Source: Rhipidocladum racemiflorum (lineage: Eukaryota > Streptophyta > Magnoliopsida > Poales > Poaceae). From it: DNA of 64,000 nt. The notes below the pieces were generated by a model. It was not told the origin of the DNA. It saw only the letters and a list, made by a program, of their open reading frames with translations, and ran no database searches. The stretch is from contig CM070580.1 of the NCBI GenBank assembly GCA_036346355.1, positions 66,666,854 to 66,730,853 of the forward strand. The letters are read 5' to 3'. The position numbers and the translations under genes are program-made. This document shows, piece after piece, positions 55,944 through 64,000 of the stretch. Position 1 is the first letter of the stretch; each line of letters starts with the position of its first letter.

Positions 55944-57233
55944 TCAGGGATAGAACTTGTGCAGGTTCTCTATGTTCTGTGAGTTTGCCAGCTCTTTGCC
56001 GTCCTCAGTGGCCAGCCTGACCGCCCTGGGACGAGAGACTGAGACCACCTTGAAGGGGCCCTCCCACTGGGGAGACAATTTATGCAACCCGGCATGCGAC
56101 TGAATTTTTTGCAAGACCAGGTCACCTACTGCCAGCGTTCTCTCGCTGACCCGGGAGGCGTGGTACCGCCTGAGGCTCTGCTGGAACCGCGCAGCGCGCA
56201 GGGCCGCTCGGTCCCGTGCTTCTTCCAGGAGATTGATGTCGTCCCGGCGCAGATCCTCCTGACCCTCTTCCGCGAATGCCGTGACGCGTGGTGATCCCAG
56301 CTCTAGCTCCGACGGGAGAACAGCTTCCGCGCCGTAGACCAGGAAGAAAGGGGTTTCCCCGGTGGCCCGGCTCGGGGTGGTTCGCAGTGACCACAGTACT
56401 GCCGGGAGCTCTTCAGTCCACCGGGCCCCACGCTTGTGGAGCCGATCAAACGCCCGGGTCTTGAGGCCCTTCAGTACCAGCGTGTTGGCCCGCTCGACCT
56501 GGCCGTTGCTCCTCGGATGGGCAACCGAGGCAAAACAGACCTTGGTGCCCATCTCTTCGCAGAAGTCCAGGAAGGCCGCACTGGTGAACTGTGTGCCATT
56601 GGCGACCCCAAAGCGGGCGAAGATCCCTTGCATAAATTTGACTGCAGCTGCGGCTGTGATGGCTCTTACCGCTTTGGCCTCCACCCACTTGGTAAATTTA
56701 TCGATGGCGACAAACAGATGGGTGTAGCCCCCTGTGGCCCACGGGAACAGACCCAGGATATCCAGCCCCCAGACCGCGAAGGGCCATGAGAGCGGGATGG
56801 TTTGCAGGGCCTGGGCTGGTCGGTGGATTTGCTTGGTGTGGAACTGGCACGCTTCACATCTCCTCACCAGCTTGCAAGCATCCTGGAGGGCGGTCGGCCA
56901 ATAGAACCCTTGGCGGAAAGCTTTTCCCGCCATCGTTCGTCCGGACACATGGCTCCCGCACACGCCTCCATGGATATCAGAGAGCAAACTGCTCCCCTCT
57001 TCCCGAGTGATGCACTTCAGAAGAATTCCGTTTCTACCCCGGCGGTACAGGTCCCCGCCCACCAGGGTATAGCACTTGGCCTTTCGTGCTATCTTCTCTG
57101 CTGACGCATCATCGCCGGGGCATACTTGATCCCGCAGGTAGGCCAGGATCGGATCCATCCATGTGCCTTCCCGGTCAAGTGTGGCGACCACAAATTGGTC
57201 GTCCGGGTACTCCACCTGGCTGGGCGTTTCCAC
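55944..57233 (-). pseudogene. Integrase of element E, missing the second catalytic Asp
   Basis: The minus-strand frame is open for 429 codons and ends NIENLHKFYP. It has the zinc finger (HGGVCGSHVSG, CEACQFH), the first catalytic Asp in GLDILGLF and Glu in NGQVERANT. At about 56588-56613 the text reads FGVANGTQFT where element A reads FGVPNSIITDNGTQFT. An in-frame loss of six codons has removed the IITD block with the second catalytic Asp. The enzyme should be inactive although the frame is intact. It is in a different frame from RNase H upstream, with a break near 57230. Confidence 0.88.
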
Positions 57234-59151
57234 CGGAACCGCTTTCCCTCCAGGAGCGAGGGCTGGAGCGATATCACCATCGTCCCCACCAGGGAGGGGG
57301 CTGCGATGGACGGTCGCGGAAGCCTTTCTTCGAAGACTCCAACCGGAACAGGGGCCCTTGTCGAGGCGAGCTGCGCGAGCTCGTCTGCCAAGTGATTGTC
57401 GCGCCGGGGGATATGGGTGTACCCCAACCCTTCGAAGTGCCGCTCCAATTTCCTGACCTCCGCCAGATATGCTGCCATGACGGGGTCAGGACAGGAGAAG
57501 TCCTTTCTTGCTTGGTTGACGACTAGTAGAGAGTCGCCTTTCACTTGAAGGCGCCGAACACCGATGGCTGCGGTGGCCCGAAGCCCCACCAGCAAGCTCT
57601 CATACTCGGCGACGTTGTTAGTGGCCTTGAAGTCGAGGGTGACCACGTACTTGAGGAGGTCCCCGGTTGGGGAGACCAGGAGGACCCCTGCCCCTGCGCC
57701 TTCGAGTCTGAAGGATCCATCAAAGAAGAGCGTCCAGGGGGAGGGCGCGGGGACCTCGTCTGCATCGTCCTCAGTTGGCGTCCACTCGACGACGAAATCC
57801 GCCAGCCTTTGGCTCTTTATGGCGGTACGAGGAGCAAACTTGACGCCGAACTCCCCCAGCTCGACGGACCACTTCGCAATGCGACCTTCAGCTTCACGGT
57901 TGTGGAGGATCTCGCGCAGGGGGTAAGAGGAGACCACAGTGATCTCCTTTCCTTGGAAATAGTGTCGCAGTTTCCTTGACGCCACCAGCACGGCGTACAC
58001 CATCTTCTGAGCCTGAGGATACCTTGTCTCCGCGTCGTGCAGCACCTTGCTGATGTAGTATACCGGCCGCTGGACACCTTCTCGTTCCGCCACCAGCGCC
58101 GCGCTCACCACCAAGGGGCTGGCCGCCACATACTCGATAGTGGCTCACCCACTTCGGGCGACCAAAGACCAGGGGAGGAGAGGTACTTCTTCAAGTCTTC
58201 GAACGTCTGCTGGGCTTCTGGGGTCCACTCAAATGAGTTGGTCTTCTTCAACAGCTTGAACAGAGGTAGGCTTTTTTCCCCTAGCCGGGCTATGAACCGG
58301 CCAAGGGAGGCCAGGCGGCCAGTCAGGCACTGCAGTTGCTTGAGCCGTGTAGGCGGCTGCATCCGCTCAATTGCTTCTATCTTCTCTGGGTTGACCTCGA
58401 TCCCACGGCTGGAGACCAGGAATCCAAGTAGCTTCCCGGATGAGACGCCAAACACGCATTTCTCGGGATTCAACTTTAGACAGTATTTTCTGAGGCGGGA
58501 GAAGGTCTCTTCCAGGTCCTGGACAAGCTCATCGGTCTTCTTTGTTTTTACTACCAGATCGTCAACATACACTTCGAGGTTCTTCCCAACTTGAGGCCCG
58601 AACACAATGTGCATGGCCCGCTGATAAGTTGAGCCAGCATTCTTCAGTCCAAAGAGCATCTGGACATAACAGTATACACCGAGAGGGATCACAAAAGCAG
58701 TCTTCTCTTCGTCTTCCCGCGCCATGCTAATCTGATGATAGCCGGAGTAGGCGTCTAAGAAACACAGAGCTTCACACCCTGCCGTGGAGTCGACAACAAT
58801 GTCTATCCGCGGCAGGGGGTACGGGTCCTTGGGGCAGGCTTTGTTGAGGTCGGTGAAGTCGATGCACATTCGCCACTTCCCATTGGACTTCCTTACAAGC
58901 ACGGGGTTGGCCAGCCATTTCGGGTAGGTGGCCTCCCGCACAATTTTAGCGCACAAAAGCTTCTCCACTTCGTCCCGAATGGCGTCCTACCGCTCTGGCG
59001 CCTGCCGCCGGATCTTCTGTCGAACTGGGTGCACTCCCGGGAGCGTTGCCAATCGATGCTCGATCACCTCCCTCGGGACCCCGGTCATTTCTGATGGTTC
59101 CCAAGCGAACACATCCAGGTTAGACCGGAGGAAGGTGACGAGCGCGCCTTC
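57089..59151 (-). pseudogene. RT, RNase H and archaeal-type RNase H of element E
   Basis: On the minus strand the coding signal begins after the TAG at 59152-59154 (EGALVTFLRSN, DVFAWEPSEM). A second TAG at 58987-58989 follows. RT then runs from 58968 with WLANPVLV, FLDAYSGYHQI and the catalytic YVDD. A frame change near 58150, in the RNase H region, leads to the frame open from 58129. That frame carries the RNase H remainder and the second RNase H (LFFDGSFRLEGAGAG, NNVAEYESLL, VKGDSLLVV). Near 57300 the signal leaves this frame again before integrase. Domain order is as in A, and the intact YVDD shows recent function. Confidence 0.9.
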
Positions 59152-59323
59152 CTATTTGGCGCTAAGGTCGGTGCCGATCTTCACGACCTTGCCGGAGCCA
59201 TCCTCGCCCATAGGGACCACCTTCGCTTCGCCCAAAGGCCCAGGCGAAGCGCGGGTCCTGACCGAGGGGGCGCCCAGGTTGTCATCTTTGTCGCGCGCCG
59301 AGCAGGTGGCGCCGACCAGGTCC
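59152..59323 (-). pseudogene. Protease C-terminal tail of element E, truncated
   Basis: The minus-strand frame ends GKVVKIGTDLSAK then TAG, matching TKIVRIGAALAAK then TAG in element A (10038-10080). The protease core and gag are missing because the element is cut at about 59323. Confidence 0.75.
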
Positions 59324-59572
59324 TGTTGGCACATGGCGCATGGTAGCCAACTGGGTGGGAAAATGGTTTAGACTGTGGCAAGTGGCAAGTGAATAATGGG
59401 GGGCCCGATGTGGCACATGGGAGAGATGTTGTTGAATTTGGTTTTGTGAACTTTGGGTAGTCTTGCCACGGCCAACCTAAGGACTTAACCTTGCAAGCCT
59501 TTGAACTGGGCCTAACATACAACCACATGTCTGGAGTGGGATAGACCTAGTTGAGTATGAATCCAAAGTCTT
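59324..59572 (+). repeat. LTR fragment of the B-left family
   Basis: About 248 bp match 24270-24517 in the B-left LTR with only around ten differences. The match starts at tgttggcacatggcg and ends at aagtctt on both copies. It joins element E on the left without a target duplication. Confidence 0.85.
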
Positions 59573-60862
59573 GTGAGTGACTATTCGGTAGTGTTGTTAC
59601 ATGATGAATGAATGGTGAAAAGTAAACAAGACATCGTTTATAGATGTTAAATGATAAAAGAGTCGTTGAGCCAGGTCGGTGACAAAGTTATATATGGATA
59701 TATGACTAATCCGGAGTGCTCTTGAAAAGTGTGCATGCATGACATAAATCGAGATTTCTATTTCTTTCTGGTATGAAAAGAAATAATGAGTAACTTCTGG
59801 TATTTCGGCTGTGGTATAGGAAATTTGTGTTTCCTTTGCGATTTGGCTTAGGAAAATAAAATGAGTACTCTTTGGTTGTTGCCGAATTCTTTCCAAAGTG
59901 TCTTTTAGCGCTTTGGGGTTCGAGTTGTTGTATGTGAATCAATTTGGGTTCATGGTTTATGCTTGAGCTTACTCAATGATTGTACCATGTATTTTGATCC
60001 TTTGAGTGGAAGATTGTGAGGGCGAGAACTTCTAAGAAAAGCGATCTAGTGTGGGTAAAGACCTAAGATATTAGGCGTTGCTAGTGGTTGATCGTAACTA
60101 GTTTGGAAGTGGAGAGTGAAGGAAGGTTGGGTTAACCCAATTCAAACCCTCCTGGAGAATTGTTTTTGTTTCTGTGTTCCTCGGTGGGGCTGATTAAATT
60201 ATTAGTGGACCACTTGGTGGTTGCTAGTAATTGCTTTTCCTTTTGGAAGTATATTGGATCTTTTTGTCGCCGATCTCTGAGCGAGTTGTGTCAACCGATG
60301 TGGATTGCTTGGTTGATAATGTTTTTGCGGGTTTTAAGGACCCTTGTTATAAAGTAGGTTTTTCCTTCGGTGGTAGTGGTGGGTATTGGTCTTTTGTAAA
60401 ATATCAATCTTTTGCAAGGTTCTAGCCGATTATTCAAGCAGTTGGTAGTCTTGGAGTGTTGTGCCTCACTTGGTTCGCGTCGTCTAGAATACGACGAACC
60501 ATAGTAGAGAGGTTGAGGAGTGAAAGCACTTTCGTGCGTGGGAGCTGAAGAGGGTTCTAGAGGTTGGTGTCGTGTTCTTCTGGGGAGAAACGTCGGTTAA
60601 AGGGATCGGGCACTTTAGTGCCAAGGAATGCATAGAACGAGGAGTGTGAGACCGTTTTCTTTCGTGGTCTATTTGGGAATTGAAGTGAAGGTGGAACCGT
60701 GAGAGGTTGCACTTTGTTGAGCTAAATCAACATTTTCTCGCTAATGTTGGTTTTGAGAACTCGCTTGTCGTTTGTTCCAGTTTGAGTCTTTGTGTGAATG
60801 TTTTGTGTTGCAATGAAGTCTTTTATCCCTTGGGGACTTTGTTGTTATTTTTGGCGTTCTTC
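59573..60862 (+). other. Unresolved sequence, probably decayed internal region of element F
   Basis: I see no supported ORF or motif. The stretch leads into a hairpin, a polypurine tract and an LTR-like start, so it is probably an eroded pol end or 3' UTR. Confidence 0.35.
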
Positions 60863-60894
60863 GGATTCGAGGTCGAATCCTATTAAGGGGGGGA
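60863..60894 (+). other. Hairpin and polypurine tract of element F
   Basis: GGATTCGA and TCGAATCC form perfect arms around GG (60863-60880). TATTAAGGGGGGGA follows and then TGTGACACTACGG. The layout is that of elements B, C, D and X with different arm sequence. Confidence 0.65.
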
Positions 60895-61260
60895 TGTGAC
60901 ACTACGGAATGGTGTGACATTATAAAATGTGAAATTAGAAAATAAAACTATACGTTATGAAGTTTAATCGCGTTTCCGGGCCGATTTCGGGAGTTTGGGC
61001 CTCTCTGGGGGAGTTCGGGCCCTAGGGGGATGAGTCGTGGGCTTTAGTGAGAGGGGGTTAGGGCCCATGAGGGAGAGGGAGGCAGATATTAGAAGCAAGA
61101 GTAGCACATAATTGTGAGTCCTTATAGTTATTGTCAACATCACAAATGTGGTCGATTTCCATTGGGCACACATCCTATCATGCGCAGCAGATTGAGTATC
61201 CGAATGTCAATTTTTAAACCTTTAAAAAATGGTCGAAAACACGTCCAAAATTTTTAAAAT
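60895..61260 (+). repeat. Start of an LTR of element F
   Basis: TGTGACACTACGG directly follows the polypurine tract. The extent is unknown; I cannot find a matching end. Confidence 0.45.
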
Positions 61261-61526
61261 TTTTTGCAGATAGTCTTGACCTCAAATCCAATCAAATCCT
61301 ATAGACAAAAAAATGAAATCCGGTCTAATTACCCAAGATTTCGGCCAAGATCACCGAGATCTCGGCCGAAATCACCGAGATTTCAATTTTTTTTTTCAAA
61401 TTTTTCTATTAAGCCGAGATTAAGGATCTTGAGGGATCCGAAATCTGAAATATCGGCCGAAATTTCCGAAATTTCGCCTGGATTTGGAACCTTGGCTCCA
61501 GTACATAAGATCCCGAAGAACACTAT
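61261..61526. repeat. Low-complexity stretch with repeated cggccgaaat(c/t)ncc motifs
   Basis: Variants of (t/c)cggccgaaat and ccgaga occur at 61333-61392 and again at 61451-61478, separated by an AT-rich run. The motif contains the palindrome CGGCCG. No gene is seen. Confidence 0.5.
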
Positions 61527-61745
61527 GTTTGGTTCATGGGATGAGGTTGAATGGGATAGAACGGTCCTGTACCATTTGGTTCTATTATTTTAGGTGAATG
61601 ATATGGTTTAGTATCTAGAGAGAATATTCCTTAAATTTGTTTTACTTGATCCAAGATGGGATGATTTCATTCAAGTAACTAAACGCATATATAACTTTTT
61701 TTTGAACTATCTTATACATATACCACTTGGTACAAAGAACCAAAC
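61527..61745. mobile_element. Candidate MITE (about 219 bp)
   Basis: GTTTGGTTC at 61527-61535 is the inverted complement of GAACCAAAC at 61737-61745. The interior is AT-rich and non-coding and has further inverted text (attttaggtga / caccctaaaat spans the right edge). No clear target duplication is visible, so this is tentative. Confidence 0.3.
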
Positions 61746-61897
61746 TCACCCTAAAATACTTAGCATTTCGCCGGACTATCAGAGTTTTTAGCCCAAGTCC
61801 GCTATTCATGTAGGAAACGGCAGACGAACAGTAAATTACCGTCATGATTTCAGCATTCAACCTCAACGCGCAAAATTGGGTGGAAAACAGCCCGTAA

Positions 61898-62092
61898 TCT
61901 TCCTTCGCTGCTTCTTACTCGTCGTCGGTACGTAGCCCATGGCTTTGGAATGGGCAGCTGCTGATCATCATTCACTCTCAACCTCAACCAAAAGTCTTCC
62001 TCCTGCTGCTTCTTCCTTGTCGTCGGTAACCGCGACTTCGCCGTACGTAGCCCTTGGTTTTGGGATGGGCAGCTGCTGATCATTTACTCTCA
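61898..62092. repeat. Tandem duplication of about 85-100 bp
   Basis: 61898-61980 and 61994-62092 share tcttcct(t/c)c.gctgcttctt, gtcgtcggta, tacgtagccc.tgg.tttgg.atgggcagctg and ctgatcat. The second copy has a 13-14 bp insertion. The region between this and 62440 has no supported gene. Confidence 0.75.
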
Positions 62093-62439
62093 CAATTTTT
62101 AATCAATATGCATGCGTGCAAGGTAGGCCTAAAGTGACCTTGCCCACCAAGGCGTGTCTTCACTCTTCCGTTCAGTCAACTATTCATATCAAGCATTAGT
62201 AGTCACTTTGCAACCACGATGTAAAGCACAAGAAAAGCACTTGAGCCGAACTCACTATTCCTCAAACTCTTTGTCCGTTGGACGCACACTGAATTTGTTT
62301 AAGATAATGTGCTTGTCATCTATTTATCACCGATACACGATTCCGATATTTTTCGAGAAGATCAGCTTCCCCGAAGAAGAAGTTGCCCTCGGACTACGAG
62401 CGCACAATAATAAAGGCGACAAAGAAGTCGAAGAAGTCG

Positions 62440-62972
62440 CAGGCCAGTGCGGAGCAGTTGTAGCTTGACCAATTCATGGCAAAAGCTGGACTAACGCTCA
62501 GTCAAGTTTATGAATTTTTCCTTCGAAAAATTCTTCTTGAATTGTTTCATGCCATATCTTTTGCCTTTGAATTTCTGCATATCATTGCATTGTCACTTTC
62601 CCTTTCTTTTATGGCGCCTCTTATGCCCATGGCTACTGCTAGCCCCTTGAGCATTAGCATGTGCTTCAGGCACTGCCATTGCCCCTGTAGTTCGAGTATT
62701 ATGATTTTTCATAAGAATTTCATCATATTTCTCTGCTTGAAGCAGAGTATAAATCAACTCAGAGTACTTTGTATACATCTTTCGGCGATATTGGTGTTGA
62801 AGTATGCGCATAAAAGGATGAAAAGTGCACAATATTTTTCTTTTAGTTCGGCATCACCAACTCTATGGTCATAAAATTTCATCTTGAAATTTATTTTATG
62901 TATTGCTGAGTTATACGCTGCTACAGACTTGAAGTCCTAGAAACGTAAAAGTAACCATTCTTGTTGAGCTTC
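62440..62972 (-). pseudogene. Copia-type gag fragment
   Basis: On the minus strand, just inside 62972, the text reads LRFQDFKSVAAYNSAIHKI, then (in another frame) YTKYSELIYTLLQAEKYDEI and LMKNHNTRTTGAMAVPEAHA, then a Lys/Arg/His-rich tail. These are the usual consecutive blocks of a plant retrotransposon Gag with a UBN2-like fold. There is at least one frame change near 62840. The N-terminal part is cut by LTR G at 62973. The plus-strand ORF over 62476-62874 is its shadow. Confidence 0.75.
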
Positions 62973-64000
62973 TGTAACACCCCAATTTTTGCTTTTCTAA
63001 ATTTAAATTGAATTTGGCATTTTTATGAATTTTTGGAATTTTCTGGGATTTATTTAGATTTAATTTGAATTTATTCCCTTTTGAAATAATTAAAGAATTC
63101 AAAGTTTTAAATAAAATTTTGTTGGAAATATTTTATTTAAGTCCAAAATGTCTCAAAGTATTTTTCAGAATTTTTCTGATTAATTTGCTATTTTTCCCGA
63201 TTTATTTGAATTTCTAGGGATTAATTGAATGTTTAATCGCTGAAAAATCGGATCGGGTTGTACTGTTCATGCGACCGGACCGTCAGACTTGAGCCCGAGT
63301 CGGACTCGAACCCGACCCGAGCCGTGTTCGAACCGGACCCGAGTCCAACCCTAACCCTAGATCCGGGGCCCTTCGTTTCCGATCGGACGGGTGAGATCGA
63401 GCCGCGTCGCGCGCGCGTGTGGAGCGTTGGATCCGGGCCGGATGGACACACGTGATGCGGCCACGTCACCATCGTCTCCGAGCCCGACTCGTACACGAAC
63501 TGTGCCACCGCGTTTTCCGCCGCGTTCGTTAGGGTTCCGGATTAAGCGCGGAAGCCGAGGCTATTTAAGGCGTGGGTCATCGTCCGAGGACCGCCGTTTC
63601 TTCGCGCACGTTTTGCCCTAGCTCTTCGTGCCCGAGCCACCGCCAGCACCTCGCATTCGCTCGCCGTAGTTGGTAGGGTTGCCACTGCGGTTCTTCGCCG
63701 TTTGCCGCCGCGTCAGCCGTCCTCCGCCGTCGTGGTGGCCAGATCCGGAATCCTCGAGGCGAGCCGCACCCGTAGAGACCATCCACCTCACCGGAGAAGC
63801 CAGCAAACGTTGTTCCCCATGTCATCTTCTTCCTCTCCGGTGACCAAGCCCCGCCGCGTCGCCATCAACGCCCTCGAGCTCGGACAGCCGTCCGATCCGG
63901 ATCGAACCGCCGCGGTGAGTCCACGTGCATCCTCAAACCCTAGAGCCCAGATGCGCTGTGGACCGTTAGATCCAGATCTAACGGTTTAGATCGCACCGCG
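62973..64000 (+). repeat. LTR G, C-family-like, runs off the window
   Basis: It starts TGTAACACCCCAATTTTTGC and follows the C LTR layout: AT-rich first 280 bp, GC-rich part, CTATTTAAGG near 63560 and a palindrome at 63963-63984. The end and any internal region are outside the window. The left flank is GCTTC at 62968-62972, a candidate target duplication. Confidence 0.85.

Larger units (their letters stand above)
49049..59323 (-). mobile_element. Tat-lineage Ty3/gypsy element E, both ends lost, with nested solo LTR
   Basis: Minus-strand integrase (55944-57233), RT-RNase H-archaeal RNase H (57089-59151) and a post-protease segment are followed in the 3' region by a plus-strand antisense gene (49361-55333). 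The left end is joined to fragment D without a 3' LTR. The right end breaks inside the protease tail at 59323, so gag, the protease core and the 5' LTR are missing. It belongs to a Tat family distinct from A. Confidence 0.9.

Noticed and set aside
62154..62468. Plus-strand ORF of 104 codons
   Set aside because: No motif, no promoter signals and no homology that I can recognise.

Overview
The window is a grass-type plant genomic interval made almost entirely of nested, truncated and recombined LTR retrotransposons. I recognise no host protein gene, tRNA, rRNA or CRISPR array. The organism call (monocot, probably Poaceae) is an inference. It rests on GC-rich Tat-lineage Ty3/gypsy elements beside AT-rich Tekay-like chromoviruses with 3.4-3.5 kb LTRs, SIRE/Opie-like copia sequence, and initiator-Met-type primer sites (TGGTATCAGAGC).

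Layout. (1) 1-13448 is Tat element A on the minus strand: partial 3' LTR, repeat-rich 3' region, integrase, RT-RNase H, protease, gag, primer site and a complete 561-bp 5' LTR. Its 3' region also carries two plus-strand (antisense) genes with their own TATA boxes. One of them reads as an intact five-exon gene of 955 codons. (2) 13449-about 18420 is an old Tekay-like element X (minus) whose LTR was interrupted by A. Its gag remnant has an unusual number of zinc knuckles. (3) About 18430-23104 is copia sequence Y in the order internal tail, LTR, primer site, gag. (4) 23105-31883 is chimera B. A left half (LTR, gag, protease, first RT) is fused in frame to a right half (second RT, RNase H, integrase, a different LTR). 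(5) 31884-43963 is a full-length but decayed Tekay-like element C (minus), with 3.55/3.53-kb LTRs and a perfect TTGAT target duplication, sitting inside the 3' LTR of B. That LTR resumes at 43969. (6) 46985-about 49048 is pol fragment D. (7) About 49049-59323 is a second Tat element E (minus pol, plus-strand antisense gene). Its antisense gene is split by a 3436-bp solo LTR of the C family with a GCGGC target duplication. (8) 59324-62972 is a mosaic of fragments: an LTR piece copied from the B-left family, the 3' end of another Ty3-type element (F), a possible MITE and an antisense copia gag piece. (9) 62973 to the end is a further C-family-like LTR (G) running off the window.

How the parts work. 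The sense genes of each element encode the usual copying machinery: Gag particle, protease, RT/RNase H and integrase. Nearly all are broken by stops or frameshifts, so no element here looks autonomous. The exceptions are the two antisense genes of A, which look open and correctly spliced. The observations most worth following are that spliced antisense gene, the in-frame double RT in B, a covarying hairpin directly upstream of the polypurine tract in five elements, a palindromic MSA-like module repeated in the C-family LTRs, and an identical in-frame UAG between protease and RT in both Tat elements.
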